A model generated the notes under the pieces. The model made no database searches, was not told where the DNA came from, and was given only the letters and a program-made list of their open reading frames with translations. A DNA stretch of 55,562 bases from Bacteroidales bacterium (lineage in GTDB: Bacteria; Bacteroidota; Bacteroidia; Bacteroidales; UBA12077): assembly GCA_019038645.1 (NCBI GenBank), contig JAHOYT010000027.1:1-55562 (forward strand), written 5' to 3'. Below, piece by piece: positions 16,912 through 27,490 of the stretch. The translations under genes and the position numbers were made by a program. The number at the start of each line of letters is the position of its first letter. The stretch's first letter is position 1.

Positions 16912-19875
16912 ATGAGTAATCTTCCGGAAATATTGAAACAGCTAAAGGCTGAAATTAATTTATTAATTCAGGAAAAGGAATATTCAAAAATCCCGGATAA
17001 AATAGAACAACTATACAGGCAAATTACTCATAAAAACGATTCCGTTAAAGAGCATTATTCAGGACACCTTAAAAATATATTTGAAAAGGATTTAATTGAA
17101 AAAGAAAATTACCTTGATTTAATTTTAAACTCTGTAAATTCCGGTATTTTGTTAATCGATCCGGAAACACATAATATAATTGACATAAATAAATATGCTC
17201 TTAACATTCTTAATTATCAGAAAGAGGAAGTAATTGGTAAAGAATGCCATGAGTTTATTTGTCCTTCCGTGAAAGGAAATTGCCCGATTACTGATTTAAA
17301 TAAAAAAGTTGAAGAATCTGTTCGTGAATTAATTTCAAGGGAAGGTGAACGGAGGTATATTTTAAAAAATGTTAAGGAAATAATAATCGACGGCAAACCT
17401 TATTTATTGGAAACGTTTACTGATTTTCATAAACAAAAGCAGATAGAACATGAACTAAAAACTTTAAATGAAGAGTTGGAGAAAAGAATTGTTGAAAGAA
17501 CGGAAAAATTAGAATTAAGTGAAGAAAAATATAAAAATATATTTAACAATGTTTTAGATGCAATATATTTATATGAAGTTGATAAAAATAATTGGCCCGG
17601 TAAATTTATAGAGATAAACGCTATCGCAAGCAAAAGACTGGGTTATACCAGAGAAGAATTTCTTAAAATGAGTCCTTTGGATATTAACATTAGAGATAAG
17701 GACAAAATTGTAGGAGAAAGAATGGATGAGCTACTTTTAAATAAATATATGAATTTCGAATCAGTTCATAAATCAAAAGATGGAAGAGAAATAAATGTTG
17801 AGATAAACTCGCATTTGATTGAGATTGATGGAAAAAAGCGAATACTTTCTGTAGCCAGAGATATTTCAGAAAGGAAAAAGGCTGAAGAAGCTTTAAAGAA
17901 AAGCGAAGAAAAGTTCAGAAAATTAGCAGATTTATCACCTTCAGGTATATCAATCCAAAGAAAAAATAAATATTTTTATGTTAATTCTGCATGGTCGGAA
18001 ATTACAGGTTATGATGTTGAAAAGAAAGATGAGGTTGGTCCGTTCGATATTATTCATCCGGATATGAAAGATCTCGTAAGGAAACGCTCAAATGATAAAT
18101 TAAGAAAGGAAGGAGCAAAGTTAAGGTATGATCTTAAAATTATAACAAAAGAGAAGAAGATAAAATGGCTTGATATATCAATTACTACAATATATTTTGA
18201 AAATCAGAATGCTACATTTGCAATTTGTAATGATATTACTGAAGTACGTAAAATTCAGGAAGCTTTAAAATTAAGCGAAGCAAAATTCAGAAGTCTTACC
18301 GAATTATCACCGGCAGCCATATGTATTCAGACAACGGACAAATTTTTATGGGCAAATCCGGCATGGTCTGAAATATCAGGATATCCTATTGATGAAGTTT
18401 TAAAAATGGGTCCTTTGGATGTTATTCATCCCGATATGCAGGATATAGCAAGAAAAAGATCAGATGCAAGATTAGATAATGAAGATGTGGTATCAAGATA
18501 TAATTTAAAAATCTTAACAAAAGATAAGCAAGCAAAATGGGTTGATATGGCCATAACAGTAATAGAATTTGAAGGACAAACCGCTTCATTAGCTGTAAGT
18601 ACAGATATAACAAAAATAGTTGAGTTTCAGCAGGCTTTAAAAGAAAGCGAAGCAAAATACCGAAGTCTTATCGAAAACCTTAAACAAGAATATTTTTTTT
18701 ACAGACATAATGTTGACAGAATTTTTGAATATGTAAGTCCTTCAATAAAAAATATTTTAGGTTTTGAACAGAAAGATTTTCTTGCTCATTATGCTAAGTA
18801 TTTAACAGATAACCCCATTAATAAAACAGCTACTGAAAAAACAGAACTGGCAATAAAAGGGATTCAACAGAAACCTTATGAACTTGAAATTTTTGATTCG
18901 AATAAAAATATTCACATATTGGAGGTTTCAGAAACACCAATAATGAATGATGAAGGAAATGTTATTGCAATAGAAGGCATTGCACGTGATATAACAAAAC
19001 AGAAGAATGCTGAAAAAACAATAAAAGATCAATTAAAGAAAATTCAAATTAATAACGAAGAAATAAAATCAATTAATGAAGAAATACATGCTGTAAATGA
19101 TGATCTTGAGAGAAGAATTGAAGATATAAATGAACTAAATGAAAATCTGAAAATAAGTGAGGAGAAATCAAGAATTTTAAATGCACAAAAGGATAAATTC
19201 TTTTCAATAATTGCCCACGATTTAAGAAGCCCAATAGGAAATTTTGTGCAAATTTCAGAATTGCTTAATCAAAAATACAAAGAACTGTCAGAAGATCAGG
19301 CTAATATGTTTTTAAGTAATTTAAACACATTAGCAAACAGTACATTTAAGCTATTAGATAATTTGTTAATGTGGTCGCGAAGTCAGTTAGGACGTTTAGA
19401 AACTAAAAATGAAAATGTTAATGTTTACAAAATTGTTGAGGATATACGTGATCTTTGCGATGAAAATTTAAAAACAAAAGGATTAGAGTTTGTAAATGAT
19501 ATTTCGAAGGAATTAAATATTTATACTGATTTAAACATTATTCAAACTGTATTTAGAAACTTAATTTATAATGCTATAAAATTTACTTCAAAAGGTGGTA
19601 AGATTACTATAAAATCAAAAAACGAGATTGTTTCCAAAAATAAAATAAATGTAATTCTAATCGTAAAAGATTCAGGAATTGGAATACCAAAAGATAAAAT
19701 TGAAAAAATATTTGACATTGATTATGATTACACTACTCCGGGAACTGAAAATGAAAAAGGAACCGGTTTGGGATTAATTTTATGTAAGGAACTAATTGAA
19801 AAGATTGGTGGGGAAATTTGGGTTGAGAGCGAAGAGGGGAAAGGAAGTACGTTTTACTTTACACTGAAGCGTTAG
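16912..19875 (+). CDS. Multi-PAS sensor histidine kinase
   Basis: 987 residues without membrane helices, so a cytoplasmic sensor. Five PAS-like domains lie at about 63-180, 205-320, 330-450, 455-575 and 580-700. The third and fourth are clear tandem duplicates (both have AWSEI(T/S)GY, then GP(F/L)DxIHPDM). The first has a CHEFICPSVKGNCPI cysteine cluster. A coiled coil at about 700-760 leads to HisKA with the phospho-acceptor His769 in IIAHDLRSP. The ATPase domain at about 875-985 has NLIYNAIKFT, DSGIGIPKD and GTGLGLILC. No receiver domain is attached and no response regulator is adjacent, so it is an orphan kinase here. The ATG at 16912 lacks a strong ribosome site. Confidence 0.88.
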   Translation: MSNLPEILKQLKAEINLLIQEKEYSKIPDKIEQLYRQITHKNDSVKEHYSGHLKNIFEKDLIEKENYLDLILNSVNSGILLIDPETHNIIDINKYALNILNYQKEEVIGKECHEFICPSVKGNCPITDLNKKVEESVRELISREGERRYILKNVKEIIIDGKPYLLETFTDFHKQKQIEHELKTLNEELEKRIVERTEKLELSEEKYKNIFNNVLDAIYLYEVDKNNWPGKFIEINAIASKRLGYTREEFLKMSPLDINIRDKDKIVGERMDELLLNKYMNFESVHKSKDGREINVEINSHLIEIDGKKRILSVARDISERKKAEEALKKSEEKFRKLADLSPSGISIQRKNKYFYVNSAWSEITGYDVEKKDEVGPFDIIHPDMKDLVRKRSNDKLRKEGAKLRYDLKIITKEKKIKWLDISITTIYFENQNATFAICNDITEVRKIQEALKLSEAKFRSLTELSPAAICIQTTDKFLWANPAWSEISGYPIDEVLKMGPLDVIHPDMQDIARKRSDARLDNEDVVSRYNLKILTKDKQAKWVDMAITVIEFEGQTASLAVSTDITKIVEFQQALKESEAKYRSLIENLKQEYFFYRHNVDRIFEYVSPSIKNILGFEQKDFLAHYAKYLTDNPINKTATEKTELAIKGIQQKPYELEIFDSNKNIHILEVSETPIMNDEGNVIAIEGIARDITKQKNAEKTIKDQLKKIQINNEEIKSINEEIHAVNDDLERRIEDINELNENLKISEEKSRILNAQKDKFFSIIAHDLRSPIGNFVQISELLNQKYKELSEDQANMFLSNLNTLANSTFKLLDNLLMWSRSQLGRLETKNENVNVYKIVEDIRDLCDENLKTKGLEFVNDISKELNIYTDLNIIQTVFRNLIYNAIKFTSKGGKITIKSKNEIVSKNKINVILIVKDSGIGIPKDKIEKIFDIDYDYTTPGTENEKGTGLGLILCKELIEKIGGEIWVESEEGKGSTFYFTLKR

Positions 19876-19896
19876 TTAATTAAATTTATAAATAGT

Positions 19897-21249
19897 TTAA
19901 AATATCAAAGTAAAAACAGTCTGATTATTAGGTTCAGATTTCACATTTATAGTACCACCATGTAATTGCATAATTTGACGAGAGAGGCTCAATCCAATAC
20001 CTGAGCCTTTTTCTTTTGTAGTAAAGAATGGAATAAAGATATTTTCTAATACTTCCTGAGAAATTCCCGATCCATTGTCTAAAACTTTTATCTGAACAAG
20101 ATCATTTTTTAGCTCTGCTTTTAAATCTACTTTGGGATTCTCGCAGTTTAAGAATGCTTCTGAAGCGTTCTTTATCAGATTAATCAAAACCTGTTCAATA
20201 AGTTTTTCATCGGCGTATAAAATCAAATTGTTCGGATTACAATTAAAACTAAACTGAATTGATTTTTGTTCAAGATCTTGCTTTAGTAAAGTATTAATAT
20301 GATCGAATAAATGACATATTTTAAATTCGGAAAGATTTGCTTTTGGAATCTGAGTTAGACTTTTGTATGTTTCAACAAAATTCGATAATCCTGCACTTCG
20401 TTTCCGAATTGTTTTAAGTCCTAAAACAGAATTTTCAATGGTTGTATTATCAATTTCGTCGATTGTTTTTATTTTATTATCTTCTTCAAACATTTCTATT
20501 AATGAACCGGACAGGAGTTTTATCGGACTCACAGAATTCATTATTTCATGAGTTAAAACCCTGATTAATTTTTGCCATGCATCAACTTCACTCTGATCTA
20601 TTTCAGTTTTAATATTTTGTAACGAAATTAGTTTAATATTCCGGTTCCTGATTTTAAAGTTTGCTGCTTTTATCGATAATTGAATTACGTCATTTTCAGT
20701 AATAAGTTTTAATAATTTAGTTGCTCCCGGCTTAATATTTTTCAATATTTTCGATAAACCAGGTTTAGTTTTTTCGGTATCTACGATATTGTTTAGGTTA
20801 CTTAAATTTAAAAGATCTAAGGCTGCATTATTACATATTTCAACCTTCCCGCTATCATCAAATGCTAATATACCAGTACCAATATGTCTGACGGTGTTAT
20901 GAAAATACTGATGTTCGCTTTCTTTTTCAGATCTGACTACTGATATTTCATTAATAATGTTACTTAATTCCTGGTATAAATTTTTAAAATATGGATCAAT
21001 ATTTTTCTCTTTGTCGAAACTTATTGATACATCATCGTAACGCAATGCTGTAATAAATTTTAACAAATCCCGATTGATCTTCTGCAGATACCAGATTAAA
21101 TATATTATCTGTAAAACCCATAATATTATTAGTGAAGTGCTTGTAATAAGCATATATTCCTGTTGCAATGTCCAAAAGAATGCCAGCGTAGTAGCAGCAA
21201 TAAGTAATACCTGAACTATTATGAATATACGGAAGCGACTAAATACCAT
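19897..21249 (-). CDS. NtrB-type membrane sensor histidine kinase
   Basis: 450 residues. Two membrane helices at about 8-26 and 33-55 are followed by a HAMP-like linker, a PAS-like domain (GTGILAFDDSGKVEICNNAAL) and a HisKA region with the acceptor His in VLTHEIMNSVSPI. The ATPase domain has NLIKNASEAF, VLDNGSGIS and GSGIGLSLSRQIM. Motif style (HEIMNSVSPI) is that of kinases partnered with sigma-54 activators. Its start lies 11 bases inside the end of the response regulator gene, so the two are co-transcribed, regulator first. The input signal is unknown. Confidence 0.88.
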   Translation of the reverse strand: MVFSRFRIFIIVQVLLIAATTLAFFWTLQQEYMLITSTSLIILWVLQIIYLIWYLQKINRDLLKFITALRYDDVSISFDKEKNIDPYFKNLYQELSNIINEISVVRSEKESEHQYFHNTVRHIGTGILAFDDSGKVEICNNAALDLLNLSNLNNIVDTEKTKPGLSKILKNIKPGATKLLKLITENDVIQLSIKAANFKIRNRNIKLISLQNIKTEIDQSEVDAWQKLIRVLTHEIMNSVSPIKLLSGSLIEMFEEDNKIKTIDEIDNTTIENSVLGLKTIRKRSAGLSNFVETYKSLTQIPKANLSEFKICHLFDHINTLLKQDLEQKSIQFSFNCNPNNLILYADEKLIEQVLINLIKNASEAFLNCENPKVDLKAELKNDLVQIKVLDNGSGISQEVLENIFIPFFTTKEKGSGIGLSLSRQIMQLHGGTINVKSEPNNQTVFTLIF

Positions 21250-22612
21250 ATTTTTCCATTTTTTTATAAAGAGTTGATCTATTTATTCCAAGCTCTTTGG
21301 AAGCCATGCTAATATTCCCTTTGTACTTTTGAATTGCTTTTTCAATTAATACCTTTTCATTCTCATCAATATTTAAGGTGTCAGGCAGAAAATGCTTGTT
21401 TGTATTCTCACCCTCGGGCCAGCACTGAGACGAAAGAATAACATTGCCATCACATAAAATTACAGCTTTTTCTATTGTATGCTGAAGTTCACGGATATTT
21501 CCTGGCCATGAATGTTGCATTAATTTGCTTATAGTATTCTGGTTAAATTTTAAATCAGGTTTATTGTATTTGTTAGCAAATTTATTCAAAAAGAAATTGG
21601 CAAGTAAGGTAATATCATTACCACGTTCTTTTAGGGCCGGAAGGTCAATTTTTATGGTATTTATTCTGTACAATAAATCTTCCCTAAAGCCACCTTCAAT
21701 AATCATATCATTAAGATTCTTATTGGTAGCACATATTAACCGTATATCAACAGGGACAGGATTGTTTGACCCAACCCGGAAAATTTCTTTATTCTGAATA
21801 GCAGCTAATAATTTAGCTTGCAACGAAATTGGTAAGTTCCCGATTTCGTCAAGAAATAAAGTTCCGCCGGATGCTATTTCGAATCGACCCACCCGGTCTT
21901 CTTTAGCATCAGTAAATGATCCTTTAACATGACCAAAAAGTTCACTTTCAAATAAGGTTTCCTGTAAAGCTCCAATATCTACGCTTACAAAAACTTCATT
22001 GGCTCTATTTGACTTACGGTGAATTTCCCGTGCAATTACTTCTTTTCCTGTTCCGTTTTCTCCCAGAATTAAAACATTTGCATCGGTTACAGCAACTTTT
22101 TTAACCATTTTTAAAATTGCCTGCATTGATGTTGATTCTCCAATAACATTGTTAAATTTACTATCAATCTTTTCACTAAGATGCTTTTGTTTTTGTTCCA
22201 GCGTTTTAATTTTTAATTTTGATAAGCGAATATTATAAGCTGAAAGAATAGTTGAAAGAATTTTCTTCTCGTCCCACGATTTTTGAATAAAATCAGCAGC
22301 ACCTTCTTTCATTGCATTTACTGCCAGCTCAACATCGCTATAGGCCGTAATTAAAACCACGGAAGCATTCGGGTCTTTTTCTAAAATTTGTTTCATCCAA
22401 TAAATACCTTCGTTTCCTGTATTCACACCGGCAGAGAAATTCATGTCGAGCAATACAATATCATAGGTCTCTTTTCGAATAGACTCATGAATTAAATTTG
22501 GGTTCTTTATGGTATCTATTAATGTAAAATGTTTCGATAAAAAGAACCTGAAAGCAATTAAGAGTTCTTCATTATCATCAACAATTAATATCTTTCCCTG
22601 CGTTTTTGACAT
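21239..22612 (-). CDS. Sigma-54-dependent NtrC-type response regulator
   Basis: 457 residues from the ATG at 22612; the frame is open to 22648, but the domain begins at KTQGKILIVDDNEE. The receiver domain has the phospho-acceptor Asp56 in VLLDMNF. The AAA+ domain has the Walker A GENGTGKE, GTLFLDEIG (Walker B) and the sigma-54 contact loop as GSFTDA rather than the textbook GAFTGA. A Fis-type helix-turn-helix ends the protein (KGNISMASKELGINRSTLYKKMEKYGI). It is divergent from the permease array at 22803, the most likely target, and is coupled to the kinase gene by overlap. Confidence 0.9.
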   Translation of the reverse strand: MSKTQGKILIVDDNEELLIAFRFFLSKHFTLIDTIKNPNLIHESIRKETYDIVLLDMNFSAGVNTGNEGIYWMKQILEKDPNASVVLITAYSDVELAVNAMKEGAADFIQKSWDEKKILSTILSAYNIRLSKLKIKTLEQKQKHLSEKIDSKFNNVIGESTSMQAILKMVKKVAVTDANVLILGENGTGKEVIAREIHRKSNRANEVFVSVDIGALQETLFESELFGHVKGSFTDAKEDRVGRFEIASGGTLFLDEIGNLPISLQAKLLAAIQNKEIFRVGSNNPVPVDIRLICATNKNLNDMIIEGGFREDLLYRINTIKIDLPALKERGNDITLLANFFLNKFANKYNKPDLKFNQNTISKLMQHSWPGNIRELQHTIEKAVILCDGNVILSSQCWPEGENTNKHFLPDTLNIDENEKVLIEKAIQKYKGNISMASKELGINRSTLYKKMEKYGI

Positions 22613-22743
22613 AAATTCAGTTTTAACTATCTTGTGTAAAGCTAACACTAAATGTCGCTAATTCCGACAGTTGTGTTGTAAAAAGCTACAATTGATTTTG
22701 AATTACTTTATGTAAATATCAGAAATAAAGGCTATTACAGGAA

Positions 22744-22760
22744 TTGGTCTGATAATTGAA
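22744..22760 (+). promoter_or_regulatory. Possible sigma-54 promoter of the permease array
   Basis: TTGGTCTGATAATTGAA keeps the -24 TGG and a TTG at the -12 position with ten bases between the GG and GA dinucleotides. The -12 GC of the consensus is GA here, so the match is imperfect. It lies 43 bases ahead of the first permease start and opposite the NtrC-type regulator gene, which is what makes it worth noting. Confidence 0.3.
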
Positions 22761-22802
22761 TAATTGCTTTTAGTTTCTTAAATCAGTTAAAAAAGTAGAG
22801 TG

Positions 22803-25130
22803 ATGTTTAATTATTATATAAAATTAGTTTTTAGAAATTTATTGAAGAATAAGACCTTTTCTTTTATAAATATATTAGGATTAACAATTGGTTTAACGGC
22901 TAGTATGCTTATATATTTATGGGTTGCGGATGAACTGAGTTACGATAAGTTTCATAAAGATTACGATAATATCTACAGAATTTATTTTACTGAAACAAGT
23001 GAATCTCCATTAACAATAAGTAATCTTCCACCAGCATTAATTCCTGCTGTTCTTAATGAAATACCGGAAGTTGAAAAAGGATTCAGATATGATTCTTATA
23101 ACTCAACAATTAAATATTTTGATAAAATTTTTAAGGAAAAATTATTTTTTGTTGATCAGGGAATGTTTGATTTTATGGATTTTCCATTTGTAAAGGGATC
23201 ATCAGAAGCTGCTTTTGAGAATATAAATTCAATTGTATTAACTCAGAAATCAGCTTCTAAGTATTTTGGGACAGAAAATCCAATCGGAAAAGTTTTAACT
23301 ATTGATGGCGCTGATGATCATACTGTAACAGGAATAATACAGGATATACCTTCAAACTCAAGTATCCAACCTGATTTTATAATTCCAATAAATAGCCTTA
23401 ACCAGACAGGACATGAATTAGATAATTGGACCGAATGGGCCTGGCAAAGTTTTGTGAAGTTATCAGAAACGACAAATAAGAGTTCAGTTGAGAAAAAGAT
23501 AAATGAAATCTTAAAGAATAATATTGATAACGATAATAAAACTTTGTACTTGCAACCTGTTAAGAACATGCATTTGTATTTTTTAAACGGAGAACCTGCA
23601 CTTTTAAAAAGTATTTATATCTTCTCATTTATTGCCATAATTATTATCCTGATCGCATGTTTCAACTACATGAATTTATCTACTGCTAAATTAATATCAC
23701 GGGCAAAAAATACAGCTATTCAGAAAGTATTGGGTGCAGATAGAAAAAGAATCATTAAACAGTTGTTACTGGAATCTATGTTATTTTCCTTTCTATCATT
23801 AATCTTTGCTTTTATTTTAGTTGAGTTTTTTAGAACACCGTTTGGTAATTTAATCGAGAGAGACTTAACTATAAAATATACCGATCCTGTTTTTATCTTA
23901 ATAATAATTTCTGTAGCGATAGTAGCAGGATTATTTGCAGGTATTTATCCTGCAATAAAATTATCATCATTTAAGCCAATATTAGTACTTAGAGGATTTA
24001 GTAGTTTAAAATCAAATAAAAGTAATTTAAGGAAAGTATTGGTAATTGTGCAATTTGCAGTATCAGTAATATTAATTTCAAGTACTATAATAATTTCAAG
24101 GCAGATGAATTATACTCTGAATAAGGATCTTGGAATAGACCATGATAATATTGTTTATTTTCATGTAAATGATAAACTTCTGAACTCATACAATGTTTTC
24201 AAAGCAGATTTATTAGAATCTACTGACATAAAATCAATAACAAGAACATTCCAAATGCCATCATTCAATAAAATGTCAGTAGATGCAACCTGGGAAGGTT
24301 TACCAGAAGAATCAAATGTACGAATGAATATAAGCATTGGTGACTACGATTATCTTAAGGTTTTTGGTTTGAATTTAGTTGATGGTAGAGATTTTTCAGA
24401 GAACTTGTCAAGCGATTCAGTAAATACTATTATTAATGAGGAAGCTGTAAGGCAATTGCAGATGATTAATCCTGTTGGAACAAGCGCTACAATGTGGTAT
24501 GAAAGTGAAATTATAGGTGTGTTAAAAAACTATCATTTTATGCCATTGAATACTAAAATAGAGCCTATTGCAATTGTTATGGATAAAGGGTTTTATAAAA
24601 TTTGTGCTGTAAGGATTAATGGGAAGAATGTATCAAAGGCAATTCAATATATTGAAACTACTTTTAAGAAGTATGTTGATGATTTTCCGTTCGATTATCA
24701 TTTCATGAATGATGATTATGAAAGGATGTATAAATCTGAAATTCAATTAAAGGAATTGTATAAGTTCTTTTCATTTCTGGCTATTTTTATTGCTTGCTTA
24801 GGATTGTTTGGATTATCATCATTCATTGCTGAAAATAAAACAAAGGAAATTGCAATTCGAAAAGCTAATGGAGCTACAGTTAAAAGCATCGTTTTTCTAC
24901 TAAATAAAGAGTTTTTAAAATGGGTTTTTATTGCAATATTTATTGCTATACCTGTTGCTTATTTATGGATGGATAAGTGGTTGCAAAGCTTTATTTTTCA
25001 TATAGATATTGGGTTTTTTGAGTTTATTATTGCTGGAATTATTGCATTATTGATAGCATTCTCAACAATTGCTTTCCACGCTATACGAGCTGCAAATGCC
25101 AATCCGGTTGAAAGTTTACGTTACGAATAA
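22803..25130 (+). CDS. FtsX/MacB-type ABC transporter permease, array gene 1
   Basis: About 775 residues from the ATG at 22803 (a GTG at 22800 precedes it directly). The layout is that of the two-module permeases of Bacteroidota: a helix near 20-42, a periplasmic MacB-like domain, three helices at about 280-400, a second helix-plus-periplasmic-domain module, and a terminal FtsX block of three helices with NKTKEIAIRKANGA. It ends in NPVESLRYE. The protein has no ATPase domain. Related proteins act with a separate ATPase, often in export of peptides or in stress response; the substrate is unknown. Confidence 0.85.
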   Translation: MFNYYIKLVFRNLLKNKTFSFINILGLTIGLTASMLIYLWVADELSYDKFHKDYDNIYRIYFTETSESPLTISNLPPALIPAVLNEIPEVEKGFRYDSYNSTIKYFDKIFKEKLFFVDQGMFDFMDFPFVKGSSEAAFENINSIVLTQKSASKYFGTENPIGKVLTIDGADDHTVTGIIQDIPSNSSIQPDFIIPINSLNQTGHELDNWTEWAWQSFVKLSETTNKSSVEKKINEILKNNIDNDNKTLYLQPVKNMHLYFLNGEPALLKSIYIFSFIAIIIILIACFNYMNLSTAKLISRAKNTAIQKVLGADRKRIIKQLLLESMLFSFLSLIFAFILVEFFRTPFGNLIERDLTIKYTDPVFILIIISVAIVAGLFAGIYPAIKLSSFKPILVLRGFSSLKSNKSNLRKVLVIVQFAVSVILISSTIIISRQMNYTLNKDLGIDHDNIVYFHVNDKLLNSYNVFKADLLESTDIKSITRTFQMPSFNKMSVDATWEGLPEESNVRMNISIGDYDYLKVFGLNLVDGRDFSENLSSDSVNTIINEEAVRQLQMINPVGTSATMWYESEIIGVLKNYHFMPLNTKIEPIAIVMDKGFYKICAVRINGKNVSKAIQYIETTFKKYVDDFPFDYHFMNDDYERMYKSEIQLKELYKFFSFLAIFIACLGLFGLSSFIAENKTKEIAIRKANGATVKSIVFLLNKEFLKWVFIAIFIAIPVAYLWMDKWLQSFIFHIDIGFFEFIIAGIIALLIAFSTIAFHAIRAANANPVESLRYE

Positions 25131-25136
25131 AAAATT

Positions 25137-27479
25137 ATGATTATGATACGACATTTCTTTAGATTATTAATACAAAGAAATTTTAAGAGAAACGGCTTTC
25201 ATACACTGATTAACGTATTAGGACTTTCAATTGGTTTAACTTCTTTTATATTGTTTGTTCTATTCATTCAGAAAGTTAGAAATTATGATACTTTCCATGA
25301 CAACTATCAAAATTTATATAGAGTTATAAAAGAAACAAATGATAGTCGTGGCAATTTTGCTGGAACTCCAGCACAGTTAGGTGCTTATTTATCAGATAGA
25401 GTTCCTGAAATTGAGAATTATACAAGGATTGAAGAGGTTAAGAATATAACTGTAACAAAAGATCAGGAAAAATTCTTTGAATCGGATTTACTATATGTTG
25501 ATAATGAATTTTTTGAGATGTTTTCTTTTCCTATTGTACGAGGAAATGTTCAAAAACCAATTGAGAATATAAACTCGTTGGTAATAACAGAGAGTCTGGC
25601 ACAAAAGTATTTTGGTGATATGGATCCAATTGGACAAACTCTGAGGTTGGGACGAAAAGAAAAGGAATACCAAATAACAGCTGTTGTTCAAAACTGTCCT
25701 GAAAATTCGAGCATTAAATACGATTTAATAATATCCTTTGAGGTATTTGATAAAGATGCCTATTGGGGGCAGTTTAATTATTCTACTTATTTACTTATTA
25801 ATAATAACGAGAAAATTGCAGAAGAAAAGATAAAAACCTGTGCTGTTGATATTGGTGACAGAGTAATGGAGCTTAGCAATTTGAAATTACAAGCATTTAA
25901 GGATTTACGATTTGAAAAGATAAGAGGAAACTCTTTTAAAACAATTGACCGAAAGTACATTTATATATTCTTTTCTGCTACAATATTTATATTACTATTG
26001 GCTATAATTAATTACACAAACTTATCTTCGGCAGTATCACTTAAACGATCAAAAGAAGTAGCATTAAAAAAGATTTCAGGAAGTCAAAGAAAAAATATTA
26101 TTATCGAATTTCTTACTGAATCAATTTTGTTCTCAATAATAGCATTAATTGTTGCTTTAATATCAGTAGAACTTTTAAGCCCCGGTTTTGGAAATTTAAT
26201 TAATGAAGAAATTAATTTATCATATACTTTAATACCATACTTTCTTTTAATATCAATATTTGTAGGATTAGTTGCGGGAATATATCCATCAATTTATGGA
26301 TCACAATATAATATAATGTTATTGCTTAAAGAATCATTTTATAAGGGTAAAAAAGCTAAGAAATTCAGAAATTTATTAGTTGTGATACAATTTAGTATAA
26401 CTGGATTTTTATTTATTTCTGCTATAAGTTTTTCAAACCAGTTAGACTTTATGTTTAATAGAGAATTAGGTTTAAATACAGATAATGTGTATGAAATAGA
26501 GGTTCATTGGAGTGGAATAAAACTTAAGGAATTAAAAAACGAGTTAAAATCATTTACAGGTATAGAAAATGTATGCACAAGCACTTTTACAGCAGGTGAA
26601 GAAGGTTGGAACCAAACAGCAACATGGGAAGGAGTTGATGAGACAAACCAGATAAACATGTTTGTTCTTTTATCGGATAAGGATTTTATAAGTACGCTCG
26701 GAATTAAATTCATAGAGAAATTGGATGATTATGAAAATATTTCATTGGATAATGGTGATTTCTTTATTATAAATAAATCAGCAAAAGATCATATTGGTTG
26801 GGATAATTCAATCAATAGATTTTTTACTGTTTTTTCAGATACTACAGGAAAAGTTGTTGGGGTTGTTGATGATTTTAATTTTCGATCATTACATTACAAA
26901 TCAAGTCCAAGTACTATTAGAGTAAGAGAAAAACCAGTAGCTGATAAAATGCATGTTAAAATTAAATCAGGATATGAGGTCGAAGTAATTAATTTAATTG
27001 AACAAAAATGGAAAGAATTTGCTCCGATTAATGCTCCATTAATTATAACCAGTCTGACAAAGGAATTTGAAAATCTTTATAGTACCGAGAAAAAAACAAA
27101 AAAGATCGTAATCTTATTTACAATTATTGCTACAGTTATTTCAGTTTTAGGCTTAATTGGTCTCGCAACTTATATTACATTGCAGAGAACAAAAGAAATT
27201 GGTATTCGTAAAGTTTTAGGTTCAAATACAACTAAAATAATAGTAATGTTGGTTGGCGATTTTATAAAGTGGGTATTAATATCCTTTGTTATTGCAGCTC
27301 CAATTGCATATTTATATATTAATAAATGGTTGCAAAACTATGCTTATCAGTCAAATATAACTGTGTGGGTTTTTGTTTTAGCAGGTTTTCTTACAATAGC
27401 TGTAGCATTTATTAGTGTTTTTATTTTAGCATTTAGAGCAGCAAAGAGAAATCCGGTTGATAGTTTACGTTACGAATAA
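25137..27479 (+). CDS. FtsX/MacB-type ABC transporter permease, array gene 2
   Basis: 780 residues, same two-module layout as its neighbours, with RTKEIGIRKVLGSNTTKI in the last FtsX block and a NPVDSLRYE end. It starts 6 bases after the preceding stop, so it is in the same operon. Periplasmic parts differ clearly from gene 1 (for example NDSRGNFAGTPAQL at about 65), meaning these are old paralogues rather than a recent duplication. Confidence 0.85.
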   Translation: MIMIRHFFRLLIQRNFKRNGFHTLINVLGLSIGLTSFILFVLFIQKVRNYDTFHDNYQNLYRVIKETNDSRGNFAGTPAQLGAYLSDRVPEIENYTRIEEVKNITVTKDQEKFFESDLLYVDNEFFEMFSFPIVRGNVQKPIENINSLVITESLAQKYFGDMDPIGQTLRLGRKEKEYQITAVVQNCPENSSIKYDLIISFEVFDKDAYWGQFNYSTYLLINNNEKIAEEKIKTCAVDIGDRVMELSNLKLQAFKDLRFEKIRGNSFKTIDRKYIYIFFSATIFILLLAIINYTNLSSAVSLKRSKEVALKKISGSQRKNIIIEFLTESILFSIIALIVALISVELLSPGFGNLINEEINLSYTLIPYFLLISIFVGLVAGIYPSIYGSQYNIMLLLKESFYKGKKAKKFRNLLVVIQFSITGFLFISAISFSNQLDFMFNRELGLNTDNVYEIEVHWSGIKLKELKNELKSFTGIENVCTSTFTAGEEGWNQTATWEGVDETNQINMFVLLSDKDFISTLGIKFIEKLDDYENISLDNGDFFIINKSAKDHIGWDNSINRFFTVFSDTTGKVVGVVDDFNFRSLHYKSSPSTIRVREKPVADKMHVKIKSGYEVEVINLIEQKWKEFAPINAPLIITSLTKEFENLYSTEKKTKKIVILFTIIATVISVLGLIGLATYITLQRTKEIGIRKVLGSNTTKIIVMLVGDFIKWVLISFVIAAPIAYLYINKWLQNYAYQSNITVWVFVLAGFLTIAVAFISVFILAFRAAKRNPVDSLRYE

Positions 27480-27490
27480 AAAATAAAACT

